Shown here: in pieces, positions 1-6,962 of the stretch | How the letters are laid out: each line of letters opens with the position of its first letter | Position numbering within the stretch: position 1 is the stretch's first letter | Assembly: GCA_002315375.1 (NCBI GenBank) | Contig: DCHR01000011.1 | Location: 1 to 64,000, forward strand | Length of the DNA: 64,000 bases | From: Treponema sp. UBA1747 | GTDB lineage: Bacteria > Spirochaetota > Spirochaetia > Treponematales > Treponemataceae | Direction of reading: 5' to 3' | Notes under the pieces: model-generated | The model's database searches: none | What the model saw: the letters and a program-made list of their open reading frames with translations, nothing else | Told to the model about the DNA's origin: nothing | Translations under genes and position numbers: made by a program

Positions 1-28
1 AACCGAGCGGGGACGCCCGAATTTTTTC
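1..28 (+). terminator. Possible terminator hairpin / tail of a repeat at the window edge
   Basis: A CGGG stem (8-11) pairs with CCCG (16-19) around a 4-nt loop and is followed by a T run (22-27), as in an intrinsic terminator reading rightward. The 9-mer ACGCCCGAA (13-21) also occurs at 59268-59276 at the end of a hairpin-rich repeat, so these bases may instead be the tail of another copy cut by the window edge. Confidence 0.35.
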
Positions 29-59
29 AGAGTAAATGAATATAATGTTCGAAAAGAAT

Positions 60-263
60 TTAATCTAATTTGTTTTCTTCGATTTTTTCTTCTTTTTTTT
101 CAGCTTCCGGAACTTCATTTTCTCCCTTTATGAAGAATCCTTTTGGAAGGTATAAAAACTTTTTTCTTGGGGTGAGTTTACTTAATTCTTTAAGCAAAAC
201 TGATTCCTGGAATACGATGTAGTTTATCCAGAAACTACTTTTTTCTTGTGTTGATTCGTTCAT
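60..263 (-). CDS. Small hypothetical protein (67 aa)
   Basis: I do not recognise this protein. It begins with a hydrophobic/aromatic half and ends in a strongly charged Glu/Lys-rich tail (about residues 50-67). It is believed real because an AGGAG Shine-Dalgarno (270-274) sits 7 nt before the ATG and a TATTAT -10-like hexamer (286-291, minus strand) lies upstream. No signal peptide or clear membrane helix is seen. The gene stands alone; the upstream palindrome at 312-326 overlaps where its -35 would fall. Confidence 0.55.
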   Translation of the reverse strand: MNESTQEKSSFWINYIVFQESVLLKELSKLTPRKKFLYLPKGFFIKGENEVPEAEKKEEKIEENKLD

Positions 264-311
264 TGGACAACTCCTATACTTTTAAATAATAGACATTGAT
301 GACCTCTCCTT

Positions 312-326
312 ACCAATAGTATTGGT
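312..326. promoter_or_regulatory. Perfect 15-bp palindrome, possible operator
   Basis: ACCAATA-G-TATTGGT is a perfect inverted repeat around one central base. It lies about 50 bp upstream of the small gene ending at 263 and overlaps the region where that gene's -35 would be, which fits a repressor operator. The binding protein is unknown. Confidence 0.4.
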
Positions 327-524
327 CAGTTTTTGCAAAAAGTGAAAACAAAATGTTATAAAAATACAAAAAATCATAATATTTAAGGAATTTTTCTTAG
401 GAAAATTTTGTAAAAAATCAAAAAAACTCTTTCTTAATATAAATTTTCTTTTTTTGTGGAAAGGGGTTCTTCTTGTAGAGGAAATTAATTGATAAAAAAA
501 ATAGACTTTTTGGAGAAATAAAAT

Positions 525-552
525 TTGACTATTTGAAAATGTGAAATATAAT
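525..552 (+). promoter_or_regulatory. Strong sigma70-type promoter of the candidate sRNA
   Basis: TTGACT (525-530), a 16-nt spacer and a perfect TATAAT (547-552). The predicted start of transcription is near 559. No protein gene follows on this strand before the terminator at 635-669. Confidence 0.7.
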
Positions 553-558
553 AAAATC

Positions 559-669
559 AACAGGTACGTAGAGTACTTATGGCAGGAAAGACTGACATTG
601 TTAATTCAGTCCTCTTTCTGATCCAACTGAGATGGCAGACAGTTCCACAAGGTGGATGTCTGCTTTTTT
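559..669 (+). ncRNA. Candidate small RNA of about 110 nt
   Basis: The stretch is bounded by a strong promoter (525-552) and a terminator (635-669). It can fold into a central hairpin: GACTGA (590-595) pairs with TCAGTC (606-611), and the purine run AGGAAA just outside pairs with the pyrimidine run near 615-619 after a 3-nt bulge. The terminator forms a second, longer hairpin. No open frame here has an SD or resembles a protein; the longest frame runs on into the antisense of pgeF. It does not show the conserved cores of SRP RNA, tmRNA, 6S or RNase P RNA. The function is unknown; base-pairing regulation is one guess. Confidence 0.5.
635..669 (+). terminator. Intrinsic terminator of the candidate sRNA
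   Basis: GCAGACA (635-641) pairs with TGTCTGC (657-663), and inside it TCCAC (644-648) pairs with GTGGA (652-656) around AAG. Six Ts follow (664-669). The polarity is rightward; the minus-strand side has no T run, so it does not serve pgeF. Confidence 0.75.
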
Positions 670-1570
670 ATTTTAAAACAAATCCTGCCATAACAGTGAA
701 ATTATCTTTTCCTTTGGCGGCGGTTTCACGTCTGTTTGACCCGAATATGTCGCCCTGTGTACAGGCGGTGCAGTCTTCACAGATTGTAATGTTTTCATCT
801 TTTATTTTGCATTTTTCCAGAACTGCAAGATTTGCTTTTTCCAGAGAAAGCCTGAAAAGGGGACCGTTTCCGTTATTCCATACAAAGGAAGGGAGTTTTT
901 TTGCGTCTTTCCCGGAAGTTTTGTTCAAGTCCAGTGGTTCTACACAAGCGGGAGTGAACTCCTTTACAAAATATTCTGAACGTTCTTTATCTACTATATA
1001 ACAGCAGTCATGTATGTGTGGTCCGAGGACAATCTGGAAATCTTCTGGTTTTGAACCGTAGTTTTTTTCTGCCAGATTAATGGCTTCTGCAAGAATTCCT
1101 GTTCCTTTCCACCCGGAATGTACGATTCCAAAAACTTCGGTTATAGGGTCATAAAGGAAAATCGGCATGCAGTCCGCAATTGTAATTGAAGGAACAAGGA
1201 GAGGGTTTCTTGTAATGATACCGTCTCCAATTTTTCTATTTGTATCTTCTGCGGATTTAATGTCGTAAATGATTTTTGTATGATCAAGCTGAACCGGAAC
1301 TACAATATGTTCTGAATCCGGAAGAATTTTTGAAAAGTTATTCTGCCTGTTTGGATTTGATTCATTCCAGCGGAAACGCAAGGAACCGGCTTTGCAGAGG
1401 GTCATTCCCCAAAAGGCGCCGCCAGACCGCCCTTGTGGACTTAGTCCCTGCGAGGCGCTATAAGAATGCATGTTCAGATCTGACTCCAGGGAATCACCAG
1501 TCCCCAAAAAAGGCAGTATAAAAAAATCATCTTCAGGAGTTATAAAATCTGCAATTCGGATTCTTTTCAT
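668..1570 (-). CDS. pgeF: Polyphenol oxidase / purine nucleoside phosphorylase family protein (YfiH/PgeF)
   Basis: This is a laccase-domain protein of the YfiH/PgeF family, now known to act on purine nucleosides and linked to peptidoglycan quality in other bacteria. Family marks are ADCMPIFLYD (about 132-141), HSGWKGTG (151-158), a GPHIH..CCYIV stretch near 185, and a C-terminal CTAC..FGSNRRE motif followed by the terminal MAGF. The AGS-RFRWNESNPNR segment is the kind seen in treponemal members. The length of 300 aa is slightly above the usual 230-260 owing to a longer N-terminus that includes a GC-rich patch (1416-1458). It follows folE2 by 6 nt and is the last gene of a leftward run, without an obvious terminator on its own strand. 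Confidence 0.85.
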   Translation of the reverse strand: MKRIRIADFITPEDDFFILPFLGTGDSLESDLNMHSYSASQGLSPQGRSGGAFWGMTLCKAGSLRFRWNESNPNRQNNFSKILPDSEHIVVPVQLDHTKIIYDIKSAEDTNRKIGDGIITRNPLLVPSITIADCMPIFLYDPITEVFGIVHSGWKGTGILAEAINLAEKNYGSKPEDFQIVLGPHIHDCCYIVDKERSEYFVKEFTPACVEPLDLNKTSGKDAKKLPSFVWNNGNGPLFRLSLEKANLAVLEKCKIKDENITICEDCTACTQGDIFGSNRRETAAKGKDNFTVMAGFVLK

Positions 1571-1576
1571 TGGATC

Positions 1577-2362
1577 TTAGTCCTGACCGTCATATTCTGT
1601 GTATGCGTATGCGTTGTGGTTGTGAATGCTTTCTTCGTTTTCTGCTTCCACGCTGAACCATTCAAAGGGTTTTTCAAGAGGAAAGTTTCTTAGAGCCAGA
1701 TAAACTTCACGGACAACATCTTCTACAAAACGGGGATTATCATATGCGTGTTCGGTTACGTACTTTTCATCCTGACGTTTTAATACGGAATAAAGGGGGC
1801 CGGAAGCAGATTCTTCAATGGCTTTGATTATATCTTCCATCCAGAAAAAACTTGAATACAGAAGTTTTACGCGGACTGTTCCTCGCTGGTTATGAGCACC
1901 GTATTCACTGATTGCCTTTGAGCATGGACACAAAGTTGTAACTGGAACTTCAATACAGATGAAAAACTTGGAATCCTTTTCAGAAACTTCAGCTTCGTAA
2001 CGGCACTGATAACTCATGAAACCAGGACTTTTTGTTACAGGGGCTTCTTTTTCTATAAAGTAAGGAAAACTGATTGAACCGAATGATTTTTCTGCCTCAA
2101 GTTTTGTGCGGATTTCTTCAAGCATTGCCTTGAAATGTTTTATTGAAATATCTGTGTGATATTTGTGGAATACTTCAATAAAGCGGCTCATATGAGTGCC
2201 TTTAAAGTGGTGAGGCAGGTTTACAAAAAGATCAACTTTTGCAGTTGTATGCTGGATTTTATTCTGCTTGTCCAGAACCTGAACCGGGTATTCCAGGTCT
2301 TTTACTCCAACCTTTTGAAGAGGAATCTGTCTGTTGTCACATTCGTTCTGAATATCAATCAT
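1577..2362 (-). CDS. folE2: GTP cyclohydrolase I type B (FolE2)
   Basis: It converts GTP to dihydroneopterin triphosphate, the first step of folate synthesis, by the type-IB enzyme that replaces FolE in many bacteria. The signature VTTLCPCSKAISEYGAHNQRG spans about residues 141-161 and contains the metal-binding Cys145/Cys147 region and a conserved His. The 261-aa length is normal for the family. It lies in a tight leftward array with folD upstream and pgeF downstream, so the window carries several folate steps (folE2, folD, and folA at 63066). The gap to proC is 5 nt, indicating co-transcription. Confidence 0.92.
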   Translation of the reverse strand: MIDIQNECDNRQIPLQKVGVKDLEYPVQVLDKQNKIQHTTAKVDLFVNLPHHFKGTHMSRFIEVFHKYHTDISIKHFKAMLEEIRTKLEAEKSFGSISFPYFIEKEAPVTKSPGFMSYQCRYEAEVSEKDSKFFICIEVPVTTLCPCSKAISEYGAHNQRGTVRVKLLYSSFFWMEDIIKAIEESASGPLYSVLKRQDEKYVTEHAYDNPRFVEDVVREVYLALRNFPLEKPFEWFSVEAENEESIHNHNAYAYTEYDGQD

Positions 2363-2367
2363 TTTTT

Positions 2368-3183
2368 TTACTGACGTTTGAAGTCCATTATTGTATCAAT
2401 GCTTTTGATGCAGGCATTACGGAATCCATTTTCTTCAAGTGATGTAACTCCACGGATTGTTGTTCCGTTTGGTGAGCATACATTGTCCTTAAGAACTCCA
2501 GGATGTTCACCTGTTTCTTTCTGAAGTTTTGCACTTCCCAGTACCATCTGACTGATGAGTTTGTAAGCTGTTGGACGAGGAATTCCGTATTTTACTGCAG
2601 CATCTGCATAGGCTTCCATAAAAAGGTCTACGAATGCAGGTCCGCATCCTGTAACAGCTCCGCCAATTCCCATAAGGTTACTTGGGAGGAAGGCAACGGT
2701 TCCTGTAGCTTCAAAAAGCTTTACGATTTCATCTTTTTCTGAAGCTTCAAGGGAATTTTTTTCTTCAAAAAGAAGAACTCCTTCTCCAACAAGGGCAGGT
2801 GTATTCGGCATAACAAACTGGAAACGACAATATTCGCCTGTTACAGGACTTGGTTCAATAGAAAGAACTGAAGCATATTTTGCGAAGTCCCAGCCTGCAG
2901 CAACCGAAACCAGAGTTTTACCCATAAGGGAATCACGAATTTCTTTAAGAACGTTTTCAATCTGGTAAGGTTTACATGCCATAATCAGAGTGTCACAGGC
3001 AGTAACTACTTCTTTAAGAGATTTGCATGCTGTGATTCCAAGGTTAGCTGCATTCTTTTCAAGTTTTGCCTGGTTTGGTGCAAAGGCAAACATTTTGTCT
3101 TTTGCTACAAGTCCGCTGTTCAAGAAGCCGCCTGCCAGGGCCTGAGCCATATTTCCAAATCCAATAAAACCAATATTAGTCAT
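2368..3183 (-). CDS. proC: Pyrroline-5-carboxylate reductase
   Basis: The last enzyme of proline synthesis, reducing pyrroline-5-carboxylate with NAD(P)H. A Rossmann motif GFIGFGNMAQAL is at residues 4-15, VMPNTPALVGEG is near 125-136, and the C-terminal helix region contains SPNGTTIRGV, where most family members have SPGGTT. The 271-aa length is normal. Its ATG overlaps the end of folD by 8 nt (3176-3183), so translation is probably coupled. Confidence 0.93.
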   Translation of the reverse strand: MTNIGFIGFGNMAQALAGGFLNSGLVAKDKMFAFAPNQAKLEKNAANLGITACKSLKEVVTACDTLIMACKPYQIENVLKEIRDSLMGKTLVSVAAGWDFAKYASVLSIEPSPVTGEYCRFQFVMPNTPALVGEGVLLFEEKNSLEASEKDEIVKLFEATGTVAFLPSNLMGIGGAVTGCGPAFVDLFMEAYADAAVKYGIPRPTAYKLISQMVLGSAKLQKETGEHPGVLKDNVCSPNGTTIRGVTSLEENGFRNACIKSIDTIMDFKRQ

Positions 3184-4051
3184 GTAATCTTCCTTCAGCG
3201 CTTTCCAGTGTGTTTACCATAAGCATTGCAATAGTCATCGGACCAACTCCACCGGGAACAGGTGTTATAAAGCTGGCTTTTTCTTTGATGGCTTCAAAGT
3301 CTACGTCACCCACAAGGCGGAATCCTGATTTTTTTGTTGCATCCGGAATGCGGTTTACACCAACATCGATTACAACAGCTCCGTCTTTTACCATGTCAGC
3401 GGTTACTGTGTTTGGATGACCGCTTGCAGCAACGATAATGTCAGCCTGTTTTACGATTTCGGCCATATTTTTTGTTCCTGTGTGGCACATTGTTACTGTA
3501 CAGTTTGTGTCGCGGCGGGCCAGGAGAAGGCTTACAGGTTTTCCAACAATATTTGAACGGCCGATTACAACGGCATGTTTTCCGCTTGTTTCAATTCCCA
3601 TTTTCTGGAGGAGAACGATAATTCCGTGTGGAGTACAAGGCAGGAATGCTTTCTTTCCGATAACCATGTTTCCCACATTTACAGGATGGAAGCCGTCTAC
3701 GTCTTTTTCAGGATCAATGGCAAGAAGGACTTTTTCTTCATCAATATGTTTTGGAAGAGGAAGCTGTACAAGGATTCCGTGAACTGTGTCATCAGCATTG
3801 AGTTTTGCAATCAGTTCCAGAAGTTCAGTTTCTGTTGTTTCAGCAGGTAAATCAAGGCTTCTGTCTTCCATTCCGCATTCTGCAAGGGCCTTTCTTTTGC
3901 CTGTAACATAAGAAACCGAAGCCGGATTTTCTCCAACCAGAATAACTGCCAGACAAGGAGTAATTCCTTTTTCTTTAAGTTTTGCTGTTCTTTCTGCTAC
4001 TTCAGCTCTTGTATCAGCAGCAATCTGTTTTCCATCAATAATAGTTGCCAT
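3176..4051 (-). CDS. folD: Bifunctional methylenetetrahydrofolate dehydrogenase / cyclohydrolase
   Basis: It interconverts 5,10-methylene-, methenyl- and 10-formyl-tetrahydrofolate for one-carbon metabolism. Family motifs visible are PASVSYVTGKRKA (about 43-55, with the catalytic Lys region), DGFHPVNVGNM, GRSNIVGKPVSLLL (NADP site, about 160-173) and the C-terminal PGGVGPMTIAML. The frame is open to 4093, but the start is placed at 4051 because MATIIDGKQIA is the normal N-terminus and an AGGAG lies 8 nt upstream; this gives 291 aa, near the usual 285-290. The 60-nt gap to tyrA holds a GC-rich patch with GGGGCCCC near 4082. Confidence 0.94.
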   Translation of the reverse strand: MATIIDGKQIAADTRAEVAERTAKLKEKGITPCLAVILVGENPASVSYVTGKRKALAECGMEDRSLDLPAETTETELLELIAKLNADDTVHGILVQLPLPKHIDEEKVLLAIDPEKDVDGFHPVNVGNMVIGKKAFLPCTPHGIIVLLQKMGIETSGKHAVVIGRSNIVGKPVSLLLARRDTNCTVTMCHTGTKNMAEIVKQADIIVAASGHPNTVTADMVKDGAVVIDVGVNRIPDATKKSGFRLVGDVDFEAIKEKASFITPVPGGVGPMTIAMLMVNTLESAEGRLHD

Positions 4052-4111
4052 AAATGTATCTCCTATAAGTACTTCAGAAATGGGGCCCCGCAACGCGATG
4101 CGACCAGAATC

Positions 4112-4987
4112 TTATTTGTTCTGCATTGCCTGGCGGTGAAGGCGGACGTTTCTCAGAATGTCTTCCATTTTTTCACGTTCATCATTGTCAATCATTGTTT
4201 CAAAAAGTTTCAGCTGATCCCCAAGGCTTTTGATGTGAGGAAGAAGTTTGTCTTTGTTTTCAAGGAAAAGTTCTGTCCAAAGGGGAGCGTTAATCATGGC
4301 AATACGGGTCAGGTCTTCGAAAGAACCGCCGCCGAAAGCCGTGATTTCATCATTTGGTGCTGAAAGAACCATAGCACTGGCCACAACGTGACAAAGCTGT
4401 GAAGTAAAGCCGATGTTGTAGTCATGTGTATCAATGTCTGTATCTGTGATTTTTGAAAATCCAATGGTGTAAATGAATTCCCGCAGAAGATTCAGATTTT
4501 CCTGTTTATTGTTTGCACGTGGTAAAAGCAGGTAGTTGTGGTTTTTGAAGTATTCGCCTTTTGCAGCAACAAAACCTTCTTTTTCTCCGCCAGCCATCGG
4601 GTGGCCTAAAATAAAGTCATATTCACCGGTTTCAAAATTTTCAAACTGGTTTTTGTAAATTGCTTTTACACCTGAAATATCAGTTACAATAGAACCTTTT
4701 TTGAAGGCGTTTTTGTGTTCTTTCAGAAAATCTACAATTACAGCAGGGTAAATACAGATTATTACTACGTCGCATTTTGAAAGCATTTCATCAACATTTT
4801 CAGGCGAGAAAGCTTCATCAATAACAGAAAGCTTCAGGGCTTCCTTCAGTGAATATTCATTTCTGTCGCAGGCGAAGATTTTTCCTGTAGCTTCTTTTAC
4901 TTCAAGAATATTTTCCTGGATTGCACGGGCGAAAGATCCACCCATAATTCCAAGACCGACAATTCCATAATTCAAATTACAAAGCAT
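4112..4987 (-). CDS. tyrA: Prephenate dehydrogenase
   Basis: It oxidises prephenate to 4-hydroxyphenylpyruvate for tyrosine synthesis. It has an N-terminal nucleotide-binding loop GLGIMGGSFA (residues 11-20) and the family signature GHPMAGGEKEGF near 129-140, plus an HDYNIGFTSQLCHVVASAM substrate-domain segment. The length of 291 aa fits a single-domain TyrA with no chorismate mutase or ACT fusion. It begins 2 nt after the CDF transporter stop, so both belong to the same leftward transcript. Confidence 0.9.
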   Translation of the reverse strand: MLCNLNYGIVGLGIMGGSFARAIQENILEVKEATGKIFACDRNEYSLKEALKLSVIDEAFSPENVDEMLSKCDVVIICIYPAVIVDFLKEHKNAFKKGSIVTDISGVKAIYKNQFENFETGEYDFILGHPMAGGEKEGFVAAKGEYFKNHNYLLLPRANNKQENLNLLREFIYTIGFSKITDTDIDTHDYNIGFTSQLCHVVASAMVLSAPNDEITAFGGGSFEDLTRIAMINAPLWTELFLENKDKLLPHIKSLGDQLKLFETMIDNDEREKMEDILRNVRLHRQAMQNK

Positions 4988-4989
4988 AG

Positions 4990-6165
4990 TTATTCCTGAT
5001 TAACGTAAGGATCATCAATGGTGATAACACAGTTTACATCATTTTCGGCTTTGTGTATGCGGTCTGCCAGTTCTTTTTTCAGTTCTTCCTTTGAAAAAGT
5101 GCAATCATGAGGGCGAACTGCATCAAAAATAAGGTTTGTGTTTTTTTCACCCGGAACCATACGAACGTCATGAATAGAAATTTTTTCATTTATTTCTTTT
5201 GCAGTTTTTACTGCAAGTTCTTTGAGAAGCTTCAGTCTTTTATTATCGATGTCTACAGGGTCCATATGAATAGTGGCCATACAGTTGAATTTCTCTTGAA
5301 GGGCAACCTCAGTCTGGTCAATAACCTCGTGAAGATCGAAAATATTCAGGTTTCCCGGAACTTCTGCATGGAGAGACATGATCATTCTGGATGGTCCATA
5401 GTCATGAACGATAAGATCGTGAATTCCGCATATAGGTTTATGTTTCATGATTTCTTCTTCAATTTCATTTACAAATTCTTTCGTAGGAGGAAGCCCCAGA
5501 AGAGGATTGATTGTTTCTTTTGCACATTCGATTCCTGTTTTAAGAATGAAAACGGCAACAATGATTCCTCCGATTCCATCCACAGGAAGTGAAGTAAAGC
5601 GGGAAAGAATCATTGCAAGAATTACGATTCCGGTGGAAATCATGTCGGAAAGGGAATCCTTTGCAACTGCTTCCATTGTTGGTGAATTTATTTTTTTACC
5701 GGTTCCGTGATTGTAAAGATACATAAAAAGTTTGATGAGAATTGCTCCAGCGAGAACAACAATCTGAATTATTCCGCTTTCAATTTTTACCGGGTTGATA
5801 ATGGCAGAAATTGAAGATTTGAAAAGCTCAAATCCCATCATGAGAATCAGGAAGGATATAGCCAGTCCGGAAATGTATTCCATTCTTCCGTGACCGAAGG
5901 GGTGGTCTGCATCCGGTTTTTTTCCTGCCAGTTTGAAACCTAAAAGGGAAATTAAGGAAGAAGATGCATCTGAAAGGTTATTGAAAGCATCTGCTTCCAT
6001 GGCTACGGAACGGGCCAGAAGGCCTGCAATCAGTTTTCCGGCAAACAGTATCAGGTTCAAAATAATACCTGCTACTGAACATAATATACCATAAGATCTG
6101 CGTACGACAGGATCCGAAAAGTTTTTCCAGTCTTTAATAAATAATCTTGCAAAAGGGATAATCAT
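4990..6165 (-). CDS. Cation diffusion facilitator family transporter
   Basis: An inner-membrane divalent metal/H+ antiporter of the CDF family (FieF/MamB-like). After a short hydrophilic start it shows hydrophobic helices at about 30-50, 60-85, 95-115, 130-150 and 165-205. Metal-site residues lie in DAFNNLSDASSS (about 58-69) and HPFGHGRMEYI (about 87-97). Beyond the usual cytoplasmic dimerisation domain (about 215-295) there is an additional C-terminal segment, making it 391 aa against the usual ~300. An AGGAG SD precedes the ATG. It is first in the leftward run, so the promoter lies in 6166-6240; the substrate metal cannot be told. Confidence 0.85.
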   Translation of the reverse strand: MIIPFARLFIKDWKNFSDPVVRRSYGILCSVAGIILNLILFAGKLIAGLLARSVAMEADAFNNLSDASSSLISLLGFKLAGKKPDADHPFGHGRMEYISGLAISFLILMMGFELFKSSISAIINPVKIESGIIQIVVLAGAILIKLFMYLYNHGTGKKINSPTMEAVAKDSLSDMISTGIVILAMILSRFTSLPVDGIGGIIVAVFILKTGIECAKETINPLLGLPPTKEFVNEIEEEIMKHKPICGIHDLIVHDYGPSRMIMSLHAEVPGNLNIFDLHEVIDQTEVALQEKFNCMATIHMDPVDIDNKRLKLLKELAVKTAKEINEKISIHDVRMVPGEKNTNLIFDAVRPHDCTFSKEELKKELADRIHKAENDVNCVITIDDPYVNQE

Positions 6166-6243
6166 AAATTCTCCTGTTTATTTCAAATAATTATTAATAT
6201 ATAGAAGAGTTTATTCAAGTTAACCATTAGTCGGGCAGTTGAA

Positions 6244-6272
6244 TTGATATAGAAGTTAAAAATCACTATTAT
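6244..6272 (+). promoter_or_regulatory. Promoter of the DUF4912-GH57-argJ-argB run
   Basis: TTGATA (244-249 of this kb), a 17-nt spacer and TATTAT (6267-6272). The ATG follows after 9 nt and there is no Shine-Dalgarno, so the leader would be only about 3 nt. Confidence 0.5.
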
Positions 6273-6281
6273 TTAAGAATT

Positions 6282-6947
6282 ATGGAAAAAATGATTGTGG
6301 ATCGTGGTCATATTGAATCACTTTCCTTTTCTGATTTAGTTACTCTGGCAGATGAATACGGAATTGATGTTCCTGATGATCTGGACCGGCAGTTTTTGAT
6401 TGCAGAAATTATCGATGTTCTGCAGGAAGCAGGGAACGGAGCTGAAGACATGATGGTTTCTGTTCCTGCAGCTGAAAGCGAAATAAAACTTCCAAAAAAT
6501 TACAATGAGACACAGATTTCCGCTGTACTGGAAAATCCGGCATGGGTTTTCGTATTCTGGAATTTAAGTGATGCAGACCGGTTGATGCTTAAAAAAAGAC
6601 TTTGTTCTCTGAGTCTCCGTATCTGCTCTTATGAAACAAGAAGTCAGGTTGAAAACGGGGAAAAACCTGTTTCTGCCTATGAAATCCAGAACTTGAGTTC
6701 TAGTCAGGAGCAGCATGTTCTTTTAAATACAGAATGTCGTTATGTAACAATTGAGCTGGTTTACGAAAACGCTTCAACAGGAAGTGTCCTTGCATGTACA
6801 CCAGTTGTAGAAATTCCTGAAGGTGCTGAATATTTGAATAATGTTCACCCGGGACAGGAACCGGATGTAAGTGAAATAGTCAGACTGTCAGGAATAAATG
6901 ATATTCTCACTGAACAGTATGAAAACCACAGACAATCTTTCGCATAA
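6282..6947 (+). CDS. DUF4912 domain protein
   Basis: 221 aa. The core LPKNYNETQISAVLENPAWVFVFWNLSD is the DUF4912 signature (about residues 72-98). This is a small beta-rich domain of unknown function that is often encoded next to GH57 alpha-glucan enzymes, as here. No signal peptide is seen, so it is presumably cytoplasmic. The N-terminal 50 residues resemble a SAP/Rho-N-like helical lead (LSFSDLVTLADEYGIDVPDDLDRQFLIAEII), commonly found before DUF4912. The GH57-like gene follows after 15 nt. A role in glycan handling is inferred from context only. Confidence 0.75.
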   Translation: MEKMIVDRGHIESLSFSDLVTLADEYGIDVPDDLDRQFLIAEIIDVLQEAGNGAEDMMVSVPAAESEIKLPKNYNETQISAVLENPAWVFVFWNLSDADRLMLKKRLCSLSLRICSYETRSQVENGEKPVSAYEIQNLSSSQEQHVLLNTECRYVTIELVYENASTGSVLACTPVVEIPEGAEYLNNVHPGQEPDVSEIVRLSGINDILTEQYENHRQSFA

Positions 6948-6962
6948 AATCAGGATATACGA

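Noticed and set aside
282..560. A 92-residue minus-strand open frame
   Set aside because: Extremely A/T-rich, low-complexity residues (Phe, Leu, Lys, Ile), no Shine-Dalgarno, and it covers the palindrome and the sRNA promoter. Probably non-coding.
4074..4111. GC-rich patch with GGGGCCCC between folD and tyrA as a further double-hairpin element
   Set aside because: No flanking duplication and only short imperfect stems; it does not match the argB/icd pattern.
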